From assembly GCA_009363875.1 (NCBI GenBank), contig CM018689.1:53507741-53571740 (forward strand): a stretch of DNA of 64,000 nt, written 5' to 3'. This document shows, piece by piece, positions 46,368 through 58,599 of the stretch; the first letter of the stretch is position 1, and each line of letters starts with the position of its first letter. The notes under the pieces were generated by a model. It made no database searches. It saw only the letters and a list, made by a program, of their open reading frames with translations, and was not told the origin of the DNA. Position numbers and translations under genes: made by a program. This DNA is from Mikania micrantha. Its lineage: Eukaryota > Streptophyta > Magnoliopsida > Asterales > Asteraceae.

Positions 46368-49300
46368 TGTAAGACCCTACTCTCCGTAAAGGCCTTACTC
46401 GTTGGATTTACACTTTACATCATAGTTCTTAAACTAAAAATTTAAATTCATTTCAGCGGAAGACTCAAAATCATTACAAGATGTTTGAATTTCATAAATA
46501 GAAAGAAACTCAAATAAAATTATAAAGTTATCATAAAATAGGATGCGAGTCTTTAAGTAGTGCCAGGTAGCCTCTCAATCCATGCCAAGCTATTATCTTT
46601 CATTTGCTTACCTGTCAATCTAATATGCATAAAAGTCAGCAATGCTGAGTGAGTTCTAGTGTAAATCTTTAAAACAGTAATTATGTCTTTAGAACATGTT
46701 CGCTGCTTTGTTTTCTTATAAAAAAAAATCTTTTTCTTTATTTATCATGTCTCTTTGACATACTTTGCCTTTTTCTTTATCATGTACCATTCTATTCTTT
46801 CTGTTTTGTCCTTACCAACTTTTTCTTTGATTCTTTCTTTAACTTAACTTTTATTCTTACTATAACCTTCATCTTTACCTTTACATATCTTTGTCTTTGA
46901 TCTATACATTTCTTTACTCTTTTCTTTATTAACCTCACTCATGGGTATATACATGAGAGGGCCGGTATTTCTTACACCCCATAAATGGAGTAAATACCTC
47001 TTTACAAAACTTGTAAGAAAACTTACAAGTCGGGTATACCAATTTCTTGGTAAGTCCCTCTTTACAAAACTTGTAAGAAAAGTTACAAGCCGGGTATACC
47101 AATTTCTTGGTAAGTCCCTCTTAACAAAACTTGTAAGAAAACTTCAAGCCGGGTATACCAATTTCTTGGTAAGTCCCTCTTTACAAAACTTGTAAGAAAA
47201 CTTACAAGCCGGGTATACCAATTTCTTGGTAAGTCCCTCTTAACAAAACTTGTAAGAAAACTTACAAGTCGGGTATACCAATTTCTTGGTAAGTCCCTCT
47301 TAACAAAACTTGTAAGAAAACTTACAAGCCGGGTATACCAATTTCTTGGTAAGTCCCTCTTTACAATTAACCGGGTGTGCCCTACACGGGTATGCCCGGG
47401 CGAGAAAACAACGAATGCAATCTCTCTTTGACTTACCTGCAGGTAATCTATACAACGGGGACCCCTCTTTAATTCTTTAATCGGCCTCTTTATTCATTCA
47501 TTCTTTATTCTTTACTGTTTAAGTCTTTAAACAGTTCTCTGCTCTTTAGCATGCTTCTTTATTCTTCTTTACTTCTTTGTTCTATACACTGTGTATGTAT
47601 TTATACACTTTCTAATCTTTATTTCTTTAACAATTCTTACTTTGCTTGAATAATATTAATTTTTTTAATTAACTCTTTACTTCTGACATTAATAATTTAA
47701 TATTATTCCATAAGATTTCACTTTGAAATTTTATCCCTTTACGTCGTAAAATTTAGTTTTAATTCGGATACTCAAGTATCCTTGAGTTCGAATAAGATAA
47801 CTGAATTCAGATAAATAACTCATCCGATGCAGATGAGTGAACTTAGTTAGGATGAACAAAACCCCATTCAGTTCGGATGTTTACTCTTAGCTCAGATGAG
47901 CTTCCATTCAATTCGGATGAGCTATCTTTGTTCGAATGATCAACTTATACTCCGTTCGAATGAGCAATTATGTTCGAAAAGAACATGGACTTGTCGGGAC
48001 TTAAATTACTTTTCTATTCTGTAATTACTTCATACTTTAAAATATACATGTGTTATCTTTATTCACGATCCTTTAATATATTCATTCTTTACTTTTATAA
48101 ACTTTGCGTTACTATCTATCTTTGAATATACTTTATTGTTCACAAGGTGAACCTTTATCTTTATATTGAGACAATTAACTTAATCATACAAACATAACTT
48201 AAAATACTTGAAAAACCATTTAGTATGCATATTAGCCCCAACACAATTTAAAACATATAAAAGGCACGGGGCTAGAAACTCACCTGGAGCCTTAGCTATC
48301 AATGCAGTCTATCTTGAACAAAGGTCTTACTCATGTAAACCTTCGTATCGATCAGTTGAATCTACGCGCGCTTGATCAATACCTCGCTGTGTATCTATAA
48401 CTATTAAATGATTTAAGAAATCATTCATCTTACTACTTATAATTCGTACCAAGTCTAAACCGTATTTGAGGACGTTTACGTTAATAAAACTTACTTTTAA
48501 ATCTTACGAAAAATGGGCAGAGTTCCCCTTTGTTTTTAGTCATATCCAGACAATTCAAGTTGTCTATTTTATAACCAAACCCCACTTCAATTGAAATAAT
48601 CCTTAAACAACTAGCTTTATATGATTGTCTTTGTAATCATATAAACTTTACATCTAAAAATTGACATTTTATAAAAATAAATATATCGATCAAGTCGTTG
48701 TTTATCGTTTATCCATTTAAACCTTATTAGTCCTCAAACACGATATTAAATCATATTACTACTAGTTAACATTCTAATAATTTGTAATTAAGTTATACCT
48801 TTCGTTCGTTTGGTTCGCCTATACGAACCCGCTCGTTAACACCCGTTTAGATAACCGACCAGTTCCTTCAACTCGGTTTCACATCTTGAACCTTCCCGTC
48901 CTCACCGAATCTACCTGACCAATGTTGATCAAGTTGACTTCATTGACCAGATTTGAAACCAAACCCATGGTTGGGTTTTTCACTCAACAACATACGAGTA
49001 GCTCAAATCTAGACCAAACGAACTCCGATCGAGGTGATTCAGGTGTCCACGGTTTCATCTCATCGAGCTCTACCTTCCCATGAATTGCCACCACCGGCCG
49101 CCGCTGCTACTGTCACCGGAAAAGCAACCAGTTGGCCGGAATCTGCTTAGCAGAACAGCTCTGTTCGGGAGCATAAAAAGTCGACCTCCAGACCTCATAA
49201 TCAAAATCCCAACGGTGAAAGTCTTCGTTTATGTGTTAGGAAGCTTCGGTTAAAATTTGAGAGCGATCCAACGGTTGAATCTCCGGGGATCATCCGATCT

Positions 49301-49652
49301 CCGAGGCTGGTTTCTCCTTTTTCTTTTCTCTCTTTGCTGCGCACACCGTTGCGTGTTTTTGAACGGCCGACTTTGAAAGATCTAGACCACCAGAGTCTTC
49401 TTGAATTAATTTTAATATTTACACTTTGGCCCTTCAACTTTATACATCTATTTTTAAAACCCCCTTCAACTTGTCTCACATATTTTTAATATTCACGAGC
49501 TTCTAACATGTCCGTACTATATCGTATAATAGTCATGTTTATATTATTTCGATCGTAATTACTTTACGGACAATTTATATAAATTTTAAACATAAACGGG
49601 TACCGAAATTTCGTACGTTAATTAATGGTTTATAAAAATTCAGGGCGTTACA
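46368..49652 (-). repeat. LARD LTR copy 1
   Basis: 3285 bp, TGTAAGACCC to GGGCGTTACA. Inserted in Tekay-2 pol at ttata. Contains a 60-bp minisatellite (46998-47356) and, at about 47770-47970, a set of diverged ttcggatgagc/gttcgaatgagc words. The repeated frames of 84 and 92 codons inside it are not genes. Confidence 0.95.
46998..47356. repeat. 60-bp minisatellite, 6 units, two hairpins per unit (LTR copy 1)
   Basis: Each unit contains the perfect inverted repeat ACTTGTAAG-aaaa-CTTACAAGT (or a one-base variant) and the shorter TACCAA-tttc-TTGGTA. Unit 3 is 59 bp after loss of one base. Because 60 is divisible by three it gives a false repeating peptide of 20 residues. Confidence 0.95.
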
Positions 49653-50296
49653 AGTCTACCCTCCTTACAATAGGTTTCGTCCTCGAAACCTACTATATCC
49701 TAGCCCCGTTTTACTGTACTCTTCTGTTTCTCATGTTACTTATATGTTAACAAGTTAAATGGTTGATTTTTTTTACTCATGTACCTCAGCTTAATTGTAG
49801 ATTACTACCATGACGTGTGATACCTTCTTTTTCCTATACTCTCTTTTCTCCCTTTTTTTTTAAATATCTATGTATGTTTCACAGAAGTATAAGATCATAA
49901 TTTAAGAAGTCAGCTTCACCAGATGTCTTTTTCTTTAGCTATTAACATGTAGCTTATTATGACCCTTAATCCTTGCGTTCTTTGCCTCTCCCTAACTTGT
50001 AAGCTACAACATGTCATATTCTTTGGTTATAACATATCATATTCTTTAGTTCCTCAATCCTAGTAACATTTTCCTTTATCTTCTTTAAAACAATTATCTC
50101 TCTTGGCATCAAAACCATTTATAGAGCACTTGTTGGAAGTTGTTCATAAGTATAATTTCTTAACATAGCGTACATACACATCTTAACACATAAGATTGTC
50201 AATGCATAAGGCAAACCAAATTTACCATTGCCTAAAAACCTAAGTCATGGTGTTGTTACAAGATTTCATTAGTCACCTTATAATGAGGATTTTCTC

Positions 50297-50426
50297 GTCT
50301 TCCTCAATAAGAAGGCTTCATCATTTGCCTCATTAGGAGGACTTTATCGTTTTCCTCATTAAGAGGGCTTCATCGTTTGCCTCAACAAGATGACTTCATC
50401 GTCTGCCTCAACAAGAAGACTGTATC
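50297..50426. repeat. 26-bp tandem repeat, 5 units
   Basis: Units follow gtttgcctcaacaagatgac plus ttcatc with variation; cctca and the final atc are the most constant parts. The same array recurs one period later (56413-56542). Confidence 0.85.
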
Positions 50427-52467
50427 ATTTGATCCACTTTATGCATGACAATCTTATCATAAAACTTTCCTTCGATAACATACATATGCACACTATCACA
50501 TAAAAATTCCATGAACTTTATTACACATGAGACAACGACAGTCATTCTTTATTATTAAGCTTGTACTAATACAAGGCTCCTTAAATAGTTTCTTGTAACA
50601 GATGCAAGATTCTGTTAACACATGTAACCGTATGAAGCCCACATTTTACCACCAATTCTTTAAGCTCTATACTTTATGCATTTTCAGCATATATTATCTT
50701 GTGAAGACAAGATGGTTCATTAGACGATAACAATATTGCAACATATGTATCCTTTTCTAACAGGAATACCTTAAAGTTAGAGTTATTTAAATCATTTCTA
50801 ACATTTTCAACATACCAGCTCTAGGTCTAATCTATCTTCATGTCACTGCTTGCCAAAAGCACATTGTATCATTTCAACCTTTCATAACCTTCGAATTATT
50901 TTGATAGTTTAACATTTCTCTTCATTCGCGGTTGACAAAAAAAACTGATTCTAGACATTGCATTCATTTATACCTAATGCTAGACATGCATTCATTTGCC
51001 TTTGCTTATCAATCCCTAGTCACACCTTTATCAGATATGTTCGTGTAGTCAACTTTCAACTTGCATTACCTCACACAAATATACTCATCCTTAGTTTATA
51101 ATATTATTCATTTTCAAGTGATGAATAATTCATCCATAAGTGAAGTTCCTTAGTTCGTTTGTAAGCCATTCCCTTTATTCTATGTTTTCCATCATAAGTA
51201 AGTCAACTGGATACATACACTCGCATAATCTAATGATCCTCATAATAACTCTAATTTTCAGCTATTATAGGTAGAAGTACCACATTGGTAGTATCATGTT
51301 GTACTTTTAACTGAATACACTTAATTTGTTTTAGCAATTTCGATCATTCTTGGGTATAATTATGTGAATTGTCATTTCTGAAACCACCGTCTCCTAGTGG
51401 TTGAGTATTTAGTTCCTAACGACCAAAATACCCTTGGTGCATGAATTTATTATCCTTGGTATGCCAAATGATCGAAATGTCATTAATTCATGAATTTTAA
51501 TAGTACATGTGATTTGTTGGCAAACCAATTTATGCAAAACAAGATTCGAAGTTGTGATGATTTTTATTTATCAATCTCGTATGTCATTTGATAAACAAAG
51601 CCTTTGACCAAGTTCGGTTGATGTTTCCTTCATTATCATTACCTTGTTAGAATAATTCTACTATTGACTAAATTGTAACCTCTTTTGACTTCTATGTTTC
51701 CTTATTCCCAACATTGGATTTGCATGGATGGTAAGTTTACAGGGTGAGCCATTCACTAATACCTTGTTTATTAACCTTTGTAACGGACTCTATTGATTCT
51801 ATGAAGGTGACATGATGTAGATGTAGGACAAATTGGTATTCGCATGATGATCAATAACACAAAAACAGTTGTATAGTAAATCACTAATAACAGTGTCTAG
51901 AATGCCATTACTCATTTACTATCCAAACCGTGTTTCTATTATTTCCCGTCATGTTTCGTACCCATTATCCACATCTTCATGTCTTTATTTAGCTGGTAAG
52001 GTAACAACCCTTACCTGTATCAGTTGCTTAAGAACATTCATTACTTTGTTCCACCAACAATTACCTATACAAGCTTCTAATAGCATCATTTTTATTTTGA
52101 TAGTCATTAAATCTCTTGTGTTGCATCAAAGCCAAATGATAAATCAAACCCGAGCATTAGTCATATAGATAAATCCGTAATCGCAGTAGCTAATTGCGAT
52201 CACTATTTATCTTTACTCGTGTGTCTAGGGTTCTCTCTATCATAAACTCGGTGCATTTTTCATTATGTTTTTCGTTTGTGTACAAATTAACGTCACTATA
52301 GACATTTCATACCTTTATATGCATATACTATAAGAAATGTTGCTTGGTAAACATTTAACTTTAACTTTACCTCTTGGCATGAAGCTACCTGTCACTGGCA
52401 TCCCTTATCGTTTGTCCCATTTTCAGTTTAAGTTTAGACAACAGAGTGTCTAAATCTCTCAAACTAT

Positions 52468-52480
52468 GGCTCTGATACCA
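52468..52480 (-). promoter_or_regulatory. LARD primer binding site (tRNA-iMet), copy 1
   Basis: Minus strand TGGTATCAGAGCC, three bases from the LTR that starts at 52484. The retained primer site means the element could be replicated in trans by a related autonomous element. Confidence 0.93.
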
Positions 52481-52483
52481 ACC

Positions 52484-55400
52484 TGTAAGACCCTACTCTC
52501 CGTAAAGGCCTTACTCGTTGGATTTACACTTTACATCATAGTTCTTAAACTAAAAATTTAAATTCATTTCAGCGGAAGACTCAAAATCATTACAAGATGT
52601 TTGAATTTCATAAATAGAAAGAAACTCAAATAAAATTATAAAGTTATCATAAAATAGGATGCGAGTCTTTAAGTAGTGCCAGGTAGCCTCTCAATCCATG
52701 CCAAGCTATTATCTTTCATTTGCTTACCTGTCAATCTAATATGCATAAAAGTCAGCAATGCTGAGTGAGTTCTAGTGTAAATCTTTAAAACAGTAATTAT
52801 GTCTTTAGAACATGTTCGCTGCTTTGTTTTCTTATAAAAAAAAATCTTTTTCTTTATTTATCATGTCTCTTTGACATACTTTGCCTTTTTCTTTATCATG
52901 TACCATTCTATTCTTTCTGTTTGGTCCTTACCAACTTTTTCTTTGATTCTTTCTTTAACTTAACTTTTATTCTTACTATAACCTTCATCTTTACCTTTAC
53001 ATATCTTTGTCTTTGATCTATACATTTCTTTACTCTTTTCTTTATTAACCTCACTCATGGGTATATACATGAGAGGGCCGGTATTTCTTACACCCCATAA
53101 ATGGAGTAAATACCTCTTTACAAAACTTGTAAGAAAACTTACAAGTCGGGTATACCAATTTCTTGGTAAGTCCCTCTTTACAAAACTTGTAAGAAAAGTT
53201 ACAAGCCGGGTATACCAATTTCTTGGTAAGTCCCTCTTAACAAAACTTGTAAGAAAACTTCAAGCCGGGTATACCAATTTCTTGGTAAGTCCCTCTTTAC
53301 AAAACTTGTAAGAAAACTTACAAGCCGGGTATACCAATTTCTTGGTAAGTCCCTCTTAACAAAACTTGTAAGAAAACTTACAAGTCGGGTATACCAATTT
53401 CTTGGTAAGTCCCTCTTAACAAAACTTGTAAGAAAACTTACAAGCCGGGTATACCAATTTCTTGGTAAGTCCCTCTTTACAATTAACCGGGTGTGCCCTA
53501 CACGGGTATGCCCGGGCGAGAAAACAACGAATGCAATCTCTCTTTGACTTACCTGCAGGTAATCTATACAACGGGGACCCCTCTTTAATTCTTTAATCGG
53601 CCTCTTTATTCATTCATTCTTTATTTTTTACTGTTTAAGTCTTTAAACAGTTCTCTGCTCTTTAGCATGCTTCTTTATTCTTCTTTACTTCTTTGTTCTA
53701 TACACTGTGTATGTATTTATACACTTTCTAATCTTTATTTCTTTAACAATTCTTACTTTGCTTGAATAATATTAATTTTTTTAATTAACTCTTTACTTCT
53801 GACATTAATAATTTAATATTATTCCATAAGATTTCACTTTGAAATTTTATCCCTTTACGTCGTAAAATTTAGTTTTAATTCGGATACTCAAGTATCCTTG
53901 AGTTCGAATAAGATAACTGAATTCAGATAAATAACTCATCCGATGCAGATGAGTGAACTTAGTTAGGATGAACAAAACCCCATTCAGTTCGGATGTTTAC
54001 TCTTAGCTCAGATGAGCTTCCATTCAATTCGGATGAGCTATCTTTGTTCGAATGATCAACTTATACTCCGTTCGAATGAGCAATTATGTTCGAAAAGAAC
54101 ATGGACTTGTCGGGACTTAAATTACTTTTCTATTCTGTAATTACTTCATACTTTAAAATATACATGTGTTATCTTTATTCACGATCCTTTAATATATTCA
54201 TTCTTTACTTTTATAAACTTTGCGTTACTATCTATCTTTGAATATACTTTATTGTTCACAAGGTGAACCTTTATCTTTATATTGAGACAATTAACTTAAT
54301 CATACAAACATAACTTAAAATACTTGAAAAACCATTTAGTATGCATATTAGCCCCAACACAATTTAAAACATATAAAAGGCACGGGGCTAGAAACTCACC
54401 TGGAGCCTTAGCTATCAATGCAGTCTATCTTGAACAAAGGTCTTACTCATGTAAACCTTCGTATCGATCAGTTGAATCTACGCGCGCTTGATCAATACCT
54501 CGCTGTGTATCTATAACTATTAAATGATTTAAGAAATCATTCATCTTACTACTTATAATTCGTACCAAGTCTAAACCGTATTTGAGGACGTTTACGTTAA
54601 TAAAACTTACTTTTAAATCTTACGAAAAATGGGCAGAGTTCCCCTTTGTTTTTAGTCATATCCAGACAATTCAAGTTGTCTATTTTATAACCAAACCCCA
54701 CTTCAATTGAAATAATCCTTAAACAACTAGCTTTATATGATTGTCTTTGTAATCATATAAACTTTACATCTAAAAATTGACATTTTATAAAAATAAATAT
54801 ATCGATCAAGTCGTTGTTTATCGTTTATCCATTTAAACCTTATTAGTCCTCAAACACGATATTAAATCATATTACTACTAGTTAACATTCTAATAATTTG
54901 TAATTAAGTTATACCTTTCGTTCGTTTGGTTCGCCTATACGAACCCGCTCGTTAACACCCGTTTAGATAACCGACCAGTTCCTTCAACTCGGTTTCACAT
55001 CTTGAACCTTCCCGTCCTCACCGAATCTACCTGACCAATGTTGATCAAGTTGACTTCATTGACCAGATTTGAAACCAAACCCATGGTTGGGTTTTTCACT
55101 CAACAACATACGAGTAGCTCAAATCTAGACCAAACGAACTCCGATCGAGGTGATTCAGGTGTCCACGGTTTCATCTCATCGAGCTCTACCTTCCCATGAA
55201 TTGCCACCACCGGCCGCCGCTGCTACTGTCACCGGAAAAGCAACCAGTTGGCCGGAATCTGCTTAGCAGAACAGCTCTGTTCGGGAGCATAAAAAGTCGA
55301 CCTCCAGACCTCATAATCAAAATCCCAACGGTGAAAGTCTTCGTTTATGTGTTAGGAAGCTTCGGTTAAAATTTGAGAGCGATCCAACGGTTGAATCTCC

Positions 55401-55768
55401 GGGGATCATCCGATCTCCGAGGCTGGTTTCTCCTTTTTCTTTTCTCTCTTTGCTGCGCACACCGTTGCGTGTTTTTGAACGGCCGACTTTGAAAGATCTA
55501 GACCACCAGAGTCTTCTTGAATTAATTTTAATATTTACACTTTGGCCCTTCAACTTTATACATCTATTTTTAAAACCCCCTTCAACTTGTCTCACATATT
55601 TTTAATATTCACGAGCTTCTAACATGTCCGTACTATATCGTATAATAGTCATGTTTATATTATTTCGATCGTAATTACTTTACGGACAATTTATATAAAT
55701 TTTAAACATAAACGGGTACCGAAATTTCGTACGTTAATTAATGGTTTATAAAAATTCAGGGCGTTACA
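52484..55768 (-). repeat. LARD LTR copy 2 (shared by both units)
   Basis: 3285 bp; two substitutions seen relative to copy 1 (tttggtcc for ttttgtcc; tatttttta for tattcttta). Minisatellite at 53114-53472. Confidence 0.95.
53114..53472. repeat. 60-bp hairpin minisatellite in LTR copy 2
   Basis: Same six units, including the 59-bp third unit, as in copy 1; identical unit order shows that the whole LTR was copied rather than independently expanded. Confidence 0.95.
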
Positions 55769-58599
55769 AGTCTACCCTCCTTACAATAGGTTTCGTCCTC
55801 GAAACCTACTATATCCTAGCCCCGTTTTACTGTACTCTTCTGTTTCTCATGTTACTTATATGTTAACAAGTTAAATGGTTGATTTTTTTTACTCATGTAC
55901 CTCAGCTTAATTGTAGATTACTACCATGACGTGTGATACCTTCTTTTTCCTATACTCTCTTTTCTCCGTTTTTTTTTAAATATCTATGTATGTTTCACAG
56001 AAGTATAAGATCATAATTTAAGAAGTCAGCTTCACCAGATGTCTTTTTCTTTAGCTATTAACATGTAGCTTATTATGACCCTTAATCCTTGCGTTCTTTG
56101 CCTCTCCCTAACTTGTAAGCTACAACATGTCATATTCTTTGGTTATAACATATCATTTTCTTTAGTTCCTCAATCCTAGTAACATTTTCCTTTATCTTCT
56201 TTAAAACAATTATCTCTCTTGGCATCAAAACCATTTATAGAGCACTTGTTGGAAGTTGTTCATAAGTATAATTTCTTAACATAGCGTACATACACATCTT
56301 AACACATAAGATTGTCAATGCATAAGGCAAACCAAATTTACCATTGCCTAAAAACCTAAGTCATGGTGTTGTTACAAGATTTCATTAGTCACCTTATAAT
56401 GAGGATTTTCTCGTCTTCCTCAATAAGAAGGCTTCATCATTTGCCTCATTAGGAGGACTTTATCGTTTTCCTCATTAAGAGGGCTTCATCGTTTGCCTCA
56501 ACAAGATGACTTCATCGTCTGCCTCAACAAGAAGACTGTATCATTTGATCCACTTTATGCATGACAATCTTATCATAAAACTTTCCTTCGATAACATACA
56601 TATGCACACTATCACATAAAAATTCCATGAACTTTATTACACATGAGACAACGACAGTCATTCTTTATTATTAAGCTTGTACTAATACAAGGCTCCTTAA
56701 ATAGTTTCTTGTAACAGATGCAAGATTCTGTTAACACATGTAACCGTATGAAGCCCACATTTTACCACCAATTCTTTAAGCTCTATACTTTATGCATTTT
56801 CAGCATATATTATCTTGTGAAGACAAGATGGTTCATTAGACGATAACAATATTGCAACATATGTATCCTTTTCTAACAGGAATACCTTAAAGTTAGAGTT
56901 ATTTAAATCATTTCTAACATTTTCAACATACCAGCTCTAGGTCTAATCTATCTTCATGTCACTGCTTGCCAAAAGCACATTGTATCATTTCAACCTTTCA
57001 TAACCTTCGAATTATTTTGATAGTTTAACATTTCTCTTCATTCGCGGTTGACAAAAAAAACTGATTCTAGACATTGCATTCATTTATACCTAATGCTAGA
57101 CATGCATTCATTTGCCTTTGCTTATCAATCCCTAGTCACACCTTTATCAGATATGTTCGTGTAGTCAACTTTCAACTTGCATTACCTCACACAAATATAC
57201 TCATCCTTAGTTTATAATATTATTCATTTTCAAGTGATGAATAATTCATCCATAAGTGAAGTTCCTTAGTTCGTTTGTAAGCCATTCCCTTTATTCTATG
57301 TTTTCCATCATAAGTAAGTCAACTGGATACATACACTCGCATAATCTAATGATCCTCATAATAACTCTAATTTTCAGCTATTATAGGTAGAAGTACCACA
57401 TTGGTAGTATCATGTTGTACTTTTAACTGAATACACTTAATTTGTTTTAGCAATTTCGATCATTCTTGGGTATAATTATGTGAATTGTCATTTCTGAAAC
57501 CACCGTCTCCTAGTGGTTGAGTATTTAGTTCCTAACGACCAAAATACCCTTGGTGCATGAATTTATTATCCTTGGTATGCCAAATGATCGAAATGTCATT
57601 AATTCATGAATTTTAATAGTACATGTGATTTGTTGGCAAACCAATTTATGCAAAACAAGATTCGAAGTTGTGATGATTTTTATTTATCAATCTCGTATGT
57701 CATTTGATAAACAAAGCCTTTGACCAAGTTCGGTTGATGTTTCCTTCATTATCATTACCTTGTTAGAATAATTCTACTATTGACTAAATTGTAACCTCTT
57801 TTGACTTCTATGTTTCCTTATTCCCAACATTGGATTTGCATGGATGGTAAGTTTACAGGGTGAGCCATTCACTAATACCTTGTTTATTAACCTTTGTAAC
57901 GGACTCTATTGATTCTATGAAGGTGACATGATGTAGATGTAGGACAAATTGGTATTCGCATGATGATCAATAACACAAAAACAGTTGTATAGTAAATCAC
58001 TAATAACAGTGTCTAGAATGCCATTACTCATTTACTATCCAAACCGTGTTTCTATTATTTCCCGTCATGTTTCGTACCCATTATCCACATCTTCATGTCT
58101 TTATTTAGCTGGTAAGGTAACAACCCTTACCTGTATCAGTTGCTTAAGAACATTCATTACTTTGTTCCACCAACAATTACCTATACAAGCTTCTAATAGC
58201 ATCATTTTTATTTTGATAGTCATTAAATCTCTTGTGTTGCATCAAAGCCAAATGATAAATCAAACCCGAGCATTAGTCATATAGATAAATCCGTAATCGC
58301 AGTAGCTAATTGCGATCACTATTTATCTTTACTCGTGTGTCTAGGGTTCTCTCTATCATAAACTCGGTGCATTTTTCATTATGTTTTTCGTTTGTGTACA
58401 AATTAACGTCACTATAGACATTTCATACCTTTATATGCATATACTATAAGAAATGTTGCTTGGTAAACATTTAACTTTAACTTTACCTCTTGGCATGAAG
58501 CTACCTGTCACTGGCATCCCTTATCGTTTGTCCCATTTTCAGTTTAAGTTTAGACAACAGAGTGTCTAAATCTCTCAAACTATGGCTCTGATACCAACC
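55769..58599 (-). mobile_element. LARD internal region, copy 2
   Basis: Same length and content as copy 1, with two substitutions noticed (tctccg for tctccc near 55967; cattttc for catattc near 56154). Primer site at 58584-58596. Confidence 0.92.
58584..58596 (-). promoter_or_regulatory. LARD primer binding site (tRNA-iMet), copy 2
   Basis: Identical TGGTATCAGAGCC on the minus strand, next to the LTR starting at 58600. Confidence 0.93.

Larger units (their letters stand above)
49653..52483 (-). mobile_element. LARD internal region, copy 1
   Basis: 2831 bp without any frame that could encode gag or pol on the minus strand. The left edge on the minus strand is the polypurine tract AAGGAGGGTAGACT, preceded by the hairpin GGTTTCGAGGACGAAACC; this edge may descend from the last pol codons of a chromovirus. 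A 26-bp tandem repeat lies at 50297-50426. The 99-codon + strand frame at 51869 is antisense to the element and not a gene. Confidence 0.85.

Noticed and set aside
46941..47195. 84-codon + strand frame with a 20-residue repeat, present three times
   Set aside because: It is the translation of the 60-bp minisatellite in the LARD LTRs, antisense to the element; repetition comes from the unit length being a multiple of three.
46998..47356. CRISPR-like regular repeats
   Set aside because: Units are contiguous with no unique spacers, and the context is a plant LTR; it is a minisatellite.
49201..49479. 92-codon minus frame in each LARD LTR
   Set aside because: Inside an LTR, without a domain; conservation among copies is due to recent duplication and is not evidence of selection.
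51869..52168. 99-codon + strand frame repeated at 57985
   Set aside because: Lies in the LARD internal region on the strand opposite to the element, has no recognisable domain, and recurs only because the element is duplicated.
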